Below, piece by piece: positions 26,221 to 36,166 of a stretch of DNA of 64,000 nucleotides. The stretch comes from Ktedonospora formicarum (GTDB lineage Bacteria; Chloroflexota; Ktedonobacteria; Ktedonobacterales; Ktedonobacteraceae). The stretch is from positions 124,001-188,000 of the forward strand of contig NZ_BNJF01000003.1 of the NCBI RefSeq assembly GCF_016587355.1, written 5' to 3'. The position numbers and the translations under genes were made by a program. A model generated the notes under the pieces. It had not been told where the DNA came from and ran no database searches. It saw nothing but the letters and a program-made list of their open reading frames with translations. Position 1 is the stretch's first letter. Every line of letters starts with the position of its first letter.

Positions 26221-27660
26221 ATGTATAGCACAGAAGCCAAGAAAGACATTCAGCAAGGTATACAAGCTGGCCCATTTGACGCGAATTGGGAATCGCTCAA
26301 AGGCTATACGATCCCTCGCTGGTATGAGGATGCTAAGTTTGGCATTTTTATTCATTGGGGTGTCTATGCGGTTCCCGGTTTTGGGAATGAATGGTATCCA
26401 CGGAACATGTACCTGCAAGATTCACCCGAGTTCAAGCATCATCTGGCAACCTATGGTCCACAGAAGCAATCTGGATACAAGGATCTTATTGCTCAGTTTA
26501 GCGCGGATAAGTTCGATCCCGATGCCTGGGCGAATTTATTTAGGCAGGCAGGGGCCCAGTTTGTGGTTCCTGTGGCTGAACACCACGATGGTTTTGCGCT
26601 CTACGATTGTAGCTTTTCAGAATGGAACGCGGTCAAAATGGGACCAAAGCGTGACATCATCGGAGAATTGGCTGAAGCCGTACGCAAACAATGGCTTGTC
26701 TTCGGGCTCTCCAGTCACCGAGCCGAACACTGGTGGTTCTTCAATGGTGGTATGGCCTTTGACTCCGATGTGCAAGACCCTCGCTTTATCGGCTTGTATG
26801 GCCCGGCCCAACCCGAAACACTCCCCCCAAACGAGGAATTTCTTGATGACTGGCTGGCTCGAACTTGTGAACTCGTGGACAAGTATCAACCGCAGATCGT
26901 CTGGTTCGACTGGTGGATTGAGCAGCCTGCCTTCAGCCCATACTTACAGCAATTTGCCGCCTACTACTACAATCGCGCAGCACAGTGGCAGAGAGGTGTA
27001 GCTGTTAACTATAAACACCAGGCATTTCCTGAAGAGGCTGCTGTTTATGATATTGAGCGTGGACAGCTCTCAACTATTCGACAACGGTTCTGGCAGACAG
27101 ATACATCACTCTCCAAGAATTCCTGGGGGTACGTTAAAAACCAGGAGTATAAAACCGTTGAAGCGGTCATTGGCGATCTGGTTGACATTGTGAGCAAGAA
27201 TGGGGCTTTACTCCTCAATATTGGTCCTCGTCCTGACGGAACAATTCCTGAGGCAGAAGAAAAAATGTTGTTAGAGATCGGACGCTGGCTCAGAGTGAAT
27301 GGCGAGGCAATCTACGGCACACGTCCCTGGACAATTTTTGGAGAGGGGCCAACCCATATTGAAAACGGCAGCTTTACTGATACACACAGAACAAACTTTA
27401 CCAGCCAGGACATTCGCTTTACAGTGAGGGGAGACGTACTCTATGCGATTATTCTTGCGTGGCCTGACAATGGTCGCGTGACCATCAAATCGCTAGCGAA
27501 TGATAGCAATATATTCGGTAAACAGATCGAGAAGGTCGCATTGTTGGGGCAGCAAGAGGAAGTTCAGTGGAAGCATGATGCAGCTGGGCTCACTATTGAG
27601 TTACCTTCCCAAAAGCCCTGCGAGCATGCCTTTGTGCTAAAAATCTCCGCCCAAAAGTAA
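26221..27660 (+). CDS. alpha-L-fucosidase, GH29
   Basis: This 479-residue retaining glycoside hydrolase family 29 enzyme removes L-fucose from oligosaccharides. The N-terminal segment is PRWYEDAKFGIFIHWGVYAV, followed by AEHHDGFALYDCSFSEWNAV, the usual sugar-binding histidine pair. The presumed nucleophile is the Asp in QIVWFDWW. LLLNIGPRPDGTIPEAEEKML is another family hallmark, and a C-terminal beta-sandwich follows. No signal peptide is visible, so it is probably cytoplasmic and acts on imported fucosides. ATG 26221 follows AAAGGAGAG. Confidence 0.95.
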   Translation: MYSTEAKKDIQQGIQAGPFDANWESLKGYTIPRWYEDAKFGIFIHWGVYAVPGFGNEWYPRNMYLQDSPEFKHHLATYGPQKQSGYKDLIAQFSADKFDPDAWANLFRQAGAQFVVPVAEHHDGFALYDCSFSEWNAVKMGPKRDIIGELAEAVRKQWLVFGLSSHRAEHWWFFNGGMAFDSDVQDPRFIGLYGPAQPETLPPNEEFLDDWLARTCELVDKYQPQIVWFDWWIEQPAFSPYLQQFAAYYYNRAAQWQRGVAVNYKHQAFPEEAAVYDIERGQLSTIRQRFWQTDTSLSKNSWGYVKNQEYKTVEAVIGDLVDIVSKNGALLLNIGPRPDGTIPEAEEKMLLEIGRWLRVNGEAIYGTRPWTIFGEGPTHIENGSFTDTHRTNFTSQDIRFTVRGDVLYAIILAWPDNGRVTIKSLANDSNIFGKQIEKVALLGQQEEVQWKHDAAGLTIELPSQKPCEHAFVLKISAQK

Positions 27661-27690
27661 AGTATTGAAGGATGGCACGATATAAGCGAT

Positions 27691-28709
27691 ATGAAAACTA
27701 TTCTTTTAGAGAAACCCGGTCAATTTCATCTCCTTGAACAGGAAGAGCCAGAAGCTCCCGGCCCTGGTTATACCCTTGTACGCACTCGTCATGTGGGGAT
27801 CTGTGGCACCGATCTGCATGCCTTTCGGGGGGAGCAACCCTTTTTCACTTATCCGCGTATTCTAGGACACGAGTTGAGCGTTGAGGTGATGGCGGCAACG
27901 GAACAAGAAGATATCGCCCTACCAAAGGGGGCTCTCTGTGCGGTTGAACCTTACTTCAATTGCGGATATTGTCCAGCCTGTTTGCGTAATAAACCAAACT
28001 GCTGCATCAATCTCAATGTCTTTGGGGTCCATATCGACGGCGGTATGCGCGAATTCGCATACATCCCAACGACAAAATTACATCCATCCACCGCTCTCTC
28101 CTCAGAACAATTGGCCCTGGTGGAACCACTAGCTATAGGCGCCCATGCCGTCAGCCGCGCACAGTTGCCTTCACATGAGCGCGTGCTCGTCGTAGGGGCA
28201 GGACCAATTGGATTAGCTGTTACTCAATGTGCATTGCTTGCTGGCGCACAGGTGATAGTAATGGATATAAGTGAGCAGAGATTGGCATTTTGTCATAGCC
28301 TCTGGCCTCAAGTAACCTGCCTTCATACTCCGAGTGATGCGCTGGCTCGTCTCCAACAAGAGGTCAAAGATGATCTCCCCCGGTGGTCTTCGATGCGACC
28401 GGCAATTCGCAATCTATGCATGCGGCCTTCTCCTATGTTGGTTATGGCGGGCGCCTGATTTTCGTTGGCCTCTTTCAAGGAGATATTCGTTTCCACGATC
28501 CAGATTTTCACCGCCGCGAATTGACGGTGCTCAGTAGTCGCAATGCGACCTTCAAGGATTTCCGTTTCGTGATTCAGGCTCTTGAAAAGGGGCACATCAA
28601 TATCGCTCCCTGGATTACCCATCGAACCACATCAGATAATGCCCTTGAATCCTTACCACTTTGGTTCAGTGGTAAGGGTGACTTGTTTAAAGGAGTAATA
28701 GCGTTTTAG
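27691..28709 (+). pseudogene. zinc-dependent dehydrogenase (MDR), frameshifted
   Basis: The first frame (27691 to about 28380) has catalytic Cys in GICGTDLHAFRG, the GHE motif, the structural zinc cysteines (CGYCPACLRNKPNCC) and the Rossmann motif VVGAGPIGLAV. It then derails after KDDLP. The rest continues in another frame as VVFDATGNSQSMHAAFSYVG to FSGKGDLFKGVIAF (stop 28709). One extra C in the C5 run 28377-28381 restores a normal enzyme of 339 residues. The likely role is oxidation of a fucose-derived polyol or acid. Whether the frameshift is biological is doubtful. Confidence 0.8.
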
Positions 28710-28758
28710 CAACGTCGACAGCTAGAACCATGAGAATAGTTTTGACAGGAGAGACTCT

Positions 28759-29694
28759 ATGCCACAGATTCCCTCGCTACCTCGTCATTCATTGGGAAAA
28801 ACAGGTCTTCAAGTAACCTCGCTTTGTGTGGGATGCGCAGCTCTTGGGAATATGCCTGAGACCTTTGCCTATCAGGTAGCAGAAGAGCAAGCATTGGCGA
28901 CGATTCGCACTATTTTTGATAGTCCGATCACCTTTCTTGATACAGCAGCCTCGTATGGAGATGGCGAGAGTGAACGTCGCCTGGGCCTTGTCATTCGCGA
29001 AAGAGGAGGGCTCCCACAAGGGATGGTGCTGGCGACAAAGGCAGATCGCGATTTAAAAACTGGCGATTTTAGCGGTGCCCAAATGCGTAGGAGCGTGGAA
29101 CGCAGTCTACGCTTGCTAGGAATAGAGCAGCTACAACTAGTGTATTTGCATGATCCAGAACACATCACATTTGAACAAGCTATGGTTCCCGGTGGCCCTG
29201 TCGAGGTTTTAAGGCAATGCCAGGAAGAAGGTTTGATTGCTCATCTTGGGGTTGCTGGTGGCCCCATCGATATGATGACTCGTTTCGTGCAAACAGGTCT
29301 CTTCGAAGTCGCCATCTCTCACAACCGCTATACGCTACTCAATAGAGATGCCCACCCTTTCTGGGACATATGCGCTCAACATGAGATTGCTGCTGTGAAT
29401 GCTGCTCCCTATGGTAGCGGGCTGCTTGCCAAGGGACCATCAACATATCCTCGCTATATGTATGCGGAGGCCAATCAAACTCTGCTTGAGCAAGCCCAGT
29501 GCATCGATGAGCTTGCCCAGCGGCATGGAGTCCCCCTGGCGGCTGCGGCCTTACAATTTTCTCTGCGTGACCCCCGTCTTGGAGCAACAATTGTGGGCAT
29601 GAGCCGTCCGGAGCGGATTGAGGAGACGCTTACATTAGCCGAGCTATCCATTCCTCAAGCGTTCTGGAGAGAACTTGAGGTAATAAGCTGTTGA
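28759..29694 (+). CDS. aldo/keto reductase, L-fucose dehydrogenase-like
   Basis: A 311-residue NAD(P)-dependent TIM-barrel enzyme close to D-threo-aldose 1-dehydrogenases, which oxidise L-fucose to L-fucono-lactone. The catalytic tetrad is visible: Asp and Tyr in FLDTAASYGDGESERRLG, Lys in VLATKADRD and His in VYLHDPEH. AGGAGAG precedes the ATG. It is the last gene of the fucoside operon and supplies the expected first oxidation step of the non-phosphorylating fucose pathway. Later pathway genes (lactonase, fuconate dehydratase) are not in the window. Confidence 0.88.
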   Translation: MPQIPSLPRHSLGKTGLQVTSLCVGCAALGNMPETFAYQVAEEQALATIRTIFDSPITFLDTAASYGDGESERRLGLVIRERGGLPQGMVLATKADRDLKTGDFSGAQMRRSVERSLRLLGIEQLQLVYLHDPEHITFEQAMVPGGPVEVLRQCQEEGLIAHLGVAGGPIDMMTRFVQTGLFEVAISHNRYTLLNRDAHPFWDICAQHEIAAVNAAPYGSGLLAKGPSTYPRYMYAEANQTLLEQAQCIDELAQRHGVPLAAAALQFSLRDPRLGATIVGMSRPERIEETLTLAELSIPQAFWRELEVISC

Positions 29695-29719
29695 TCGCTT
29701 TCAGAAGCGATCAACAGCT
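29686..29719 (+). terminator. terminator of the fucoside operon
   Basis: AGCTGTTGATCGCTT (29686-29700) pairs perfectly with AAGCGATCAACAGCT (29705-29719), with a 4-base loop, followed by CTTGTTGCT. The stem contains the stop codon of the last gene. Confidence 0.8.
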
Positions 29720-29957
29720 CTTGTTGCTATTGTCATTGTAACCACTACGAGTCTTTCCCCTCTGCCACTCAGATTGGCCTAGACCCATAACCTAGCCCCG
29801 GGCGAGCATCACCTCATTCGGGGGTCGATGGTACGCCCTCTTGTCTTAGAGAGACTTCTGATCATACCAGCACAATTTATATATTCTGGCTCGTTCCCAA
29901 CAACTCTTTGCTGAGTTTCAGGAGGCTGCATAATTTCTCAACCAGTTTTAGAGATCC

Positions 29958-30025
29958 TTGACAATAACGATTATCGTTAGTTATGCTACTTTCAGTAGTA
30001 AGTTAAGTATGTTTCTTAACTTACT
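29958..30025 (+). promoter_or_regulatory. ROK gene promoter with two dyad operators
   Basis: TTGACA (29958-29963), an 18-bp spacer and TATGCT (29982-29987). The palindrome TAACGATTATCGTTA (29965-29979) fills the spacer. A second perfect dyad, AGTAAGTTAAG (29997-30007) with CTTAACTTACT (30015-30025), covers the start region. Both are well placed for autorepression by the ROK protein. Confidence 0.7.
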
Positions 30026-30062
30026 CACTAGTCATCAAGATACTGTTGAAAGATGAAGAGTA

Positions 30063-31328
30063 GTGACATCGTTTCTTGAGATACCGGCGGTTCCCGGCAG
30101 TTTGCGGCAGATGAATCGAATGACCGTCTTACATCTGCTGCGCAAATTTGGCCCCATCACCAAACCTGCGCTGGCCAACTATAGTCGGATTAGTCGTCCG
30201 ACCATCAGCAAACTAGTCGACGAACTGGAAGAACAGGGATTGGCGGAACGCGTCGGGGTAGCCGCACCAACGGCCAGCGGAGGGAAACCAGGCGCGCTGT
30301 ATCGTTTTAATGCAGAGGGCGTGCAGAGCGCAGGTGTCTTTCTCACGGTAGATACTGTACGCGTGGCGCTGGTCAATGGGAACGGGCGAGTGTTGGGGAG
30401 ACTTGAGCGTCACCTGGGCCTGGACCGGCAACCAGAACCTGTCTTGAATGTGATCGTTGAGACCCTGCAGGACTTGCTAGCTGCGCTTCACATGACACTG
30501 GCTCAATTGCTCGGCATAGGGGTTGGAGTGCCAGGCTTAACCTCGTTTGCGACAGGAGTAGTGCATTTTGCCCCGCATTTCCCGCAGTGGCATGATGTGC
30601 CAGTGAGAGATCTGTTAAAGGCTAAGTTGGGTATAGAGGTATGGGTGGATAATGATTGCCATGTGCAGGCGTTGGCAGAACGTCATTTTGGCGCGGGCCA
30701 ATCCTGTACAGACTTTGCCACAGTCGAAAGTGGCATCGGCGTCTCGGCAGCCTTTTATTTACAGGACTCGCTCTATCGTGGCGTCGGGGAAACTGCTGGC
30801 GAAATCGGCCATATGACGATCCAGGAGGATGGGCCATTGTGCGAATGTGGCAATCGAGGATGTTGGGAGACCCTGGCCGCAACGACCTGGATGGTTGAGC
30901 AGGCATATCAGTCTGAACAGGTCCCATGGTTGCCCCTACCCACACGCGTGCGCTCTGAGGATGGGTCGCTGGAAAAGCTAGCGCCTGACGTAATTAATAC
31001 GCTTGCTCATATGATCTTTCGCGCTGCGCAAGAAGGACAACCAGAGGCCATTGACCTTCTTCGTCGGCACGCCATGTACTTTGGTATCGGGCTCGCCACG
31101 ATTATTAACACACTCAACCCTCAACGCATCATTATCTGGGGCGACTCCATAAAAGGGGACGATCTCTTTCTGGAAACAGTGCGAGATGTCGTACGTCAGC
31201 GCGCTATGAGACGCCCTCGTGAAATGTGTACCATTGTCTTTTCATCATTTGTCCAGGATGTCGGTGTAATTGGTGCTGCGAGTCTCGTCATAGATGCGCT
31301 GTTTACCCATTATCAGCCTCTATCATAG
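30063..31328 (+). CDS. ROK-family transcriptional regulator, XylR-like
   Basis: A 421-residue repressor with an N-terminal winged HTH (residues 20-75: ITKPALANYSRISRPTISKL) and a ROK sugar-kinase-like domain. The zinc motif CECGNRGCWE is intact near residue 262, and the VPGLTSFATGVVHFAP region matches the family. The start is GTG 30063 with only a weak GAAGAG upstream, and the internal Met in MNRMTVLHLLRKFG is an alternative. It is encoded just before xylose isomerase, so xylose- or glucose-responsive control of xylA is inferred. Confidence 0.88.
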   Translation: MTSFLEIPAVPGSLRQMNRMTVLHLLRKFGPITKPALANYSRISRPTISKLVDELEEQGLAERVGVAAPTASGGKPGALYRFNAEGVQSAGVFLTVDTVRVALVNGNGRVLGRLERHLGLDRQPEPVLNVIVETLQDLLAALHMTLAQLLGIGVGVPGLTSFATGVVHFAPHFPQWHDVPVRDLLKAKLGIEVWVDNDCHVQALAERHFGAGQSCTDFATVESGIGVSAAFYLQDSLYRGVGETAGEIGHMTIQEDGPLCECGNRGCWETLAATTWMVEQAYQSEQVPWLPLPTRVRSEDGSLEKLAPDVINTLAHMIFRAAQEGQPEAIDLLRRHAMYFGIGLATIINTLNPQRIIIWGDSIKGDDLFLETVRDVVRQRAMRRPREMCTIVFSSFVQDVGVIGAASLVIDALFTHYQPLS

Positions 31329-31465
31329 CGTCCTGTCAAAGTTTATTCGACATTTTGAAGAATGTAACTTGATACCCCTCCTGATAGGTGCCGCCTTATC
31401 GCGCACAACAGACAAAGTCCTATGAGAGAACGTTACCTATGATTGAGAGAGGATAGGAAAAAAAC

Positions 31466-32659
31466 ATGACTCAGATCAAAGAAGCAACCAGTGATCAGTA
31501 TACGCCAACAAAGGCCGACAAATTTAGTTTCGGTCTATGGACCGTCGGGAATCGGGGGAGTGACCCCTTCGGAGGTTTTGTGCGGTCCGAACTCCAGCCA
31601 ACGTACAGTGTTAAAAAACTTTCAGAGCTAGGGGCCTGGGGTATTAACCTGCATGACAATGACCTTGTTCCCTTTGACGCCACATCCCAGGAGCGCGACC
31701 GGATCGTACGCGACTTCAAACAAGCACTCAACGACTACGGCATGGTTGTGCCTGAGGCCACGACCGACCTTTTCCGGCATCCGGTCTTCAAGGATGGTGC
31801 TTTTACGTCGGTTGATCCCAGCGTCCGCGCCTTTGCCCTGCAAAAGACTATGCGTGCCATCGATCTGGGCGTTGAACTAGGCGCACCCATCTATGTCTTC
31901 TGGGGAGGACGTGAAGGAGTGGATAGCGAGGCAAGCAAGAATCCCGTTGAGTCCATCAAGCGCATGCGCGAGGCTATCAATTTTCTGAGCGAGTATGTTC
32001 TGGACAATGGCTATAACCTGCGTTTCGCCCTGGAACCCAAGCCCAACGAACCCCGCTCCGATACATATTTGCCGACCATCGGACATATGATGGCCTTCAT
32101 CGCCACGCTTGATCATCCAGAGATGGTCGGTGTCAATCCCGAAGTGGCACACGAATATATGGCGGGGCTCAATTTTGTCCATGGTGTTGCTCAGGCATTG
32201 GAGGCTGGCAAACTCTTCCATATTGACCTGAACGACCAGAAGGGGCCACGCTTTGACCAGGATCTGCGCTTCGGGAGTGAAAACATCAAGAACCTCTTCT
32301 TCCTAGTCAAACTGTTAGAGGATCAAAAGTATACAGGCCCGCGTCACTTCGATGCTCATGCCTATCGTACTGAGGACGAGCAAGGCGTCTGGGACTTCGC
32401 TACTGGCTGTATGCGCACCTATAACGTGTTTAAAGAGAAGGCACGTCGTTTCAACACCGACCCCGAAATCCAGGCTCTGTTACAGGAGGTCAACAGTGGC
32501 GACTCCTCCCACGCGTCCCTCTTCAGCGGCGGATACAGCAAAGCTGCGGTAGAGCAAATCAAGGCTATCGACTTTCATCCTGAAACACTGGCGCTGCGAG
32601 GCTACAAATATGAAAAGCTCGACCAGTTGACCATTGAACTCTTGCTTGGCGTACGCTAG
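31466..32659 (+). CDS. xylA: xylose isomerase, class I type
   Basis: A 397-residue cytoplasmic enzyme converting D-xylose to D-xylulose (and D-glucose to fructose). The N-terminal KFSFGLWTVGNRGSDPFG and GINLHDNDLVPFD are typical of the short class found in Actinobacteria and Thermus. Catalytic and metal residues appear in LHDND, ALEPKPNEPR, VGVNPEVAHEYMAGLNF, LFHIDLNDQKGPRFDQDLRFG and FDAHAYRTED. AGAGGATAGGA precedes the ATG. Xylulokinase is not adjacent, so the second step is encoded elsewhere. It forms a unit with the ROK regulator upstream. Confidence 0.96.
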   Translation: MTQIKEATSDQYTPTKADKFSFGLWTVGNRGSDPFGGFVRSELQPTYSVKKLSELGAWGINLHDNDLVPFDATSQERDRIVRDFKQALNDYGMVVPEATTDLFRHPVFKDGAFTSVDPSVRAFALQKTMRAIDLGVELGAPIYVFWGGREGVDSEASKNPVESIKRMREAINFLSEYVLDNGYNLRFALEPKPNEPRSDTYLPTIGHMMAFIATLDHPEMVGVNPEVAHEYMAGLNFVHGVAQALEAGKLFHIDLNDQKGPRFDQDLRFGSENIKNLFFLVKLLEDQKYTGPRHFDAHAYRTEDEQGVWDFATGCMRTYNVFKEKARRFNTDPEIQALLQEVNSGDSSHASLFSGGYSKAAVEQIKAIDFHPETLALRGYKYEKLDQLTIELLLGVR

Positions 32660-33899
32660 GCACCACGAAACGGACCCTGCCCCGCCTCATGCACGAGTTC
32701 ACCTATTCCCGCAGAACTGCAATGTATACCAAACTCGCGTCAGCAGGGAGAATTCCGACCCGTATTATGCGGGTTGGAATTTCCCCGAGCAAATGCGCGA
32801 TCTACAACACCCAGCGGTGGCGCCTCACTCAATCCTCAAAACTATCTCCCATCAAATTGGACTTATCTTCGCAACCATGTGCAGAGAGTATGGAGCGAGG
32901 CGGAGCACCTCGTATGAGCATAGTGAGGAGATCTTTGACACTCCCCCAGCTAAAGCCTGATGCTTACACACAAATATGTCTGTTTGCAAAAGATCTTCAA
33001 CTTGATGCGAGGGAAAGGTGTTGGAAAAAAACGCGCATCGATGCACAATGATGTGCTTTCAGCTTGGCGAGACAAACGACTTTTTCACCGAACGTGTGTC
33101 GCCTCTCGTGTGAAAAAAACGAGGCACCTGCAACGCATCGCTTCCGGATTCTTTCTCGAGATCGCATAGTTGTGTAGAAGTGTCAGCGCTTAAAAGACGG
33201 GGGCATCCTGGCCCGGCTTGGTGAAATTTTTTAAAGATTACTGCTCTATCTTGAGCTTCCCCCAGTCTGGTCCAGTCGGGAAACATGGATTATACGAGAA
33301 AGAGTGCAAGGGGCTATAGTTAGTTTTACATTATTGAGACAGATGTAGGCAAATAGAGACATCTATCCCACCTTGCCAAAGTCTCGGTTTTCTGGTCTAT
33401 TTGTTCTACTTTCAGCACCAGGAGGAAGCGCAACCGATGGTCCGTGGGTATCGGGGAGAATTTACCCCAGACCAACCGTCCTTGTCTCTATTATATGCAT
33501 TTTTAATATACACTTTTTTTGGGGTCTTGAAGGTCAAAAACATACTAGTATCTCATAAGTAAATGTGCTAGCATAATGCGTATATTTGCGTGCACCTATT
33601 CAAAAATGGTGCCATTAACTTCTTTGGGTGCGTTTCGCTCTCCCCAAAGAGAGCTCATCGTCCTGCTGCCTTCGCGCGGACACTTCGCAGATGAGCAACG
33701 AAATCTCCTCGCAGAGGTTTCATGAGAGCACCTTCTGACGTCTCGCGCGAGAGGGATATTCCCTTTTTGCAGCAGCACAGCAAGGGAACGCAATTACTGC
33801 CAATGACAAGAGATAAGGAAGGAGAGCACATAAGCACTGTCTGGGAGCAACGAACTAACCTTCCAGGCCAATCAAAGCCGATCTACCGAAGGACTTCTC
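32660..33899. other. 1.2-kb gene-free stretch with a hairpin
   Basis: No convincing gene on either strand. AATTCCGACCCG (32751-32762) and CGGGTTGGAATT (32770-32781) form a 12-bp stem with one G-T pair, 92 bp after xylA, and may end its transcript. The AT-rich tract at 33480-33590 is the best candidate for promoter sequence serving the MFS gene. Confidence 0.5.
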
Positions 33900-35090
33900 G
33901 TGTCACGAGAAAAACTACTTGCCTACTACCAGTGGGCAGTGTTCCTGTCTACTGTAGGATCCTCGACGCAGGCCTTCTCGACGAGCATGGGCATTGCATC
34001 TCAAGGATCACTGTCCGTCCCGGTTGCGCTCGCCATTGCGGCATTGCTTGCCTACTGGCCGGGGGCAATCTTCCCCCTCTTCGGGGGCATACTCAGCGAC
34101 CGTTTCGAACGGTGGACGATCGTTCTGGGAGCGCAAGCGTTTCTCATGTGCCAGTCGCTGCTTCTGACACGGTTTCATACAGAAACCATAGCGCTGTACA
34201 TCATAGGCACAACTGGGGGCATCGTCGCTGCGCTAAGTGGTCCTGCCAGGACGGGGTTGCTGAAGGACATTGCGGGTGAGAAGTATGCCCAGGTCAATGC
34301 CAAGAACTCGGTGTACTCTCAGGCCGGAGAAATCATCGGTGGCACTGCAGGGAGCTTGCTCTTTTTCCAGGCGCATCTCGCAGGAATCACCTACCTGGCA
34401 GATGCGGCTAGCTACCTGCCGATGATCGTCGTGCTCGTCTTTCTTCTGCCCAAGACGACCATCTCGAATGCGCCAACCAAGGCAAAGAGGAAGGACGCCC
34501 GGGCAACGCTCAGGGAAGCCTACACCTTTTTGTCACAAGACGCCATCCTCAAAAGGGTGCTTATCTTGCGCCTGATCCTGGCCCTTGGGGCAAACGGTGG
34601 CTACGTTGCGCAACCAGTTCTTGCCTCCGAAGTTTTCGGTGGCCTACAAGCGTATACCTGGTTCATGGTTGCCAATGCCCTAGGCAGCCTGATCGGATCG
34701 TCTCTCGCAGCGCGTCTGCTAGGGACGAAGGAACCATCCATCCGCGGCGTCTTGACTGGCGCGGTAGCGTCGCTCCTACTCATCGCAGCGACCGGGCTGT
34801 CACACAGTCTTCCACTGACACTCGCGATAATGCTGGGAGAGTGCATCGCCTATCCGTATTCGGGAAAGCACAGCACACCGTTGCTTGTCGTGCAGGAGAA
34901 CAGGCTCCGCGAGAGAATCACTGGTTTGATGCAGACAACTACCATGGTCTGCACCATCATGTGCAACGTGCTCAATGGGCTGCTCATGACTCTCATTGGC
35001 GTGCGATCTACCTGGATGGTACTAGGAGCTGCGGGCATTCTCGCAATGGGATTCTACGAGATACAGGGAAGGATGAAGAGGTCGGACTAA
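33900..35090 (+). CDS. MFS transporter (exporter type)
   Basis: A 396-residue major facilitator with about ten to twelve hydrophobic helices. The motif-A-like loop is GGILSDRFERWTIVLG, between helices 2 and 3. The central loop near residues 180-200 is basic (TKAKRKDARATLREAYTFLS), separating the two halves. It resembles the MFS_3/enterobactin-exporter-like group common in Gram-positive and Chloroflexota genomes. GTG 33900 is preceded by GAAGGA at good spacing. It is probably monocistronic. The substrate is unknown, and drug or siderophore export is typical for the group. Confidence 0.85.
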   Translation: MSREKLLAYYQWAVFLSTVGSSTQAFSTSMGIASQGSLSVPVALAIAALLAYWPGAIFPLFGGILSDRFERWTIVLGAQAFLMCQSLLLTRFHTETIALYIIGTTGGIVAALSGPARTGLLKDIAGEKYAQVNAKNSVYSQAGEIIGGTAGSLLFFQAHLAGITYLADAASYLPMIVVLVFLLPKTTISNAPTKAKRKDARATLREAYTFLSQDAILKRVLILRLILALGANGGYVAQPVLASEVFGGLQAYTWFMVANALGSLIGSSLAARLLGTKEPSIRGVLTGAVASLLLIAATGLSHSLPLTLAIMLGECIAYPYSGKHSTPLLVVQENRLRERITGLMQTTTMVCTIMCNVLNGLLMTLIGVRSTWMVLGAAGILAMGFYEIQGRMKRSD

Positions 35091-35230
35091 GATCAATGCA
35101 CCTCGCTCAGGCGGTGCCACGCTTTTTGTGGTGTCCGCCTGGGTCGAGCCAGCTCCATCCCTGAAGATCCTTATATCTTGTATCGCTGGCGCGAGCCGGG
35201 ATCAAGGAAGCTCCCCACAAACTACCAAGG

Positions 35231-35476
35231 ATGGAGAGACCGGCTGCTGGTAAATCTAGCGGCGCGGCGAACATTCCTCTCCTGTTATTTCCCTTCCCAA
35301 TTCCGACTATGATACACTTTTTGTCAGATCTCCTTGTGAGTACTTCGCCCTTCTTCTCTGACTGGCTTACGCAATGGATAACGTTCCCGATCCTGGCGTT
35401 TCCCTTGCTCGTAGCCACGATTGGTTTCAAGAGAAGAAACCAGGGAAGCAGAACTGAGAGTAGCACACAAAAATAA
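35231..35476 (+). CDS. small hydrophobic ORF, doubtful
   Basis: 81 codons with two hydrophobic stretches (IPLLLFPFPIP; WITFPILAFPLLVATIGF) and a basic end. It is close upstream of, and codirectional with, the membrane protein gene at 35501. No ribosome site is apparent at ATG 35231 or at the internal ATG 35309. It could be a small membrane protein or the end of a degraded gene. Confidence 0.3.
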   Translation: MERPAAGKSSGAANIPLLLFPFPIPTMIHFLSDLLVSTSPFFSDWLTQWITFPILAFPLLVATIGFKRRNQGSRTESSTQK

Positions 35477-35500
35477 GCAATTGAAAAGGATAATTTACAG

Positions 35501-36166
35501 ATGGAACAACAGCAAGACGAGCAGAAATCAAGGGAATTGAGTTCGCAACTCGTCTCTATTATGACAACTGAGCACTATAATCTGCAAACGGGCAGAGCGA
35601 TGACGATTTCAGAAGCTAACGGCAGAGCTAGCCTCTTTGTCGGGTCCGTGTCTTCTGGTTTAGTTGCGCTCGCCCTGGTGGCGCAACTCTCCCAGTTGTC
35701 CATTGCCTTTTTTGCCTTTAGCTTGATCGTGCTCCCTACGCTCTTTTTTATGGGGCTTTTGACCTTTCAGCGCATTTTGCAATCAGGCATGGCTGATCTT
35801 GTATATTCTCGAGGAATCAATCGCATCCGGCATCTCTACCTGGAGCATGCCCCGGAAATGCAGCCTTACTTCATCCTTGGATCGCATGATGATGGGGAAA
35901 TCATATCACAAGAGTCGATGCTCCCCAACTGGTTGCAGAGCTTCTTCACGATGGCAAGCATGGTCTCTATTATCACAAGCGTGCTCGCTGGCAGCTTTTT
36001 TGGCATTCTTTTTATCCTGTTCGCACTCCCTTTATGGACATGTATCGTTGCGGGAGGAATTGGGTTTCTGATAAGCATTGTGCTGCTACAGACCTATCAA
36101 CAAGGGCAATGGGTACGCTTGGAGAAAAGTATTCCCGTCAACTTTCCCAGACAACCGAAACAATAG
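35501..36166 (+). CDS. conserved membrane protein of unknown function
   Basis: 221 residues with a soluble N-terminal segment (EHYNLQTGRAMTISEANGR) followed by two helix pairs at about residues 47-90 and 145-195. Between them is a soluble loop of roughly 55 residues containing YSRGINRIRHLYLEHAPEMQ. The pattern of two hairpins around a cytoplasmic loop recalls SLATT-like or other sensor-type membrane proteins, but no family can be named from sequence alone. AAAAGGA lies upstream of the ATG. The neighbours (MFS transporter, IS element) do not reveal its role. Confidence 0.7.
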   Translation: MEQQQDEQKSRELSSQLVSIMTTEHYNLQTGRAMTISEANGRASLFVGSVSSGLVALALVAQLSQLSIAFFAFSLIVLPTLFFMGLLTFQRILQSGMADLVYSRGINRIRHLYLEHAPEMQPYFILGSHDDGEIISQESMLPNWLQSFFTMASMVSIITSVLAGSFFGILFILFALPLWTCIVAGGIGFLISIVLLQTYQQGQWVRLEKSIPVNFPRQPKQ

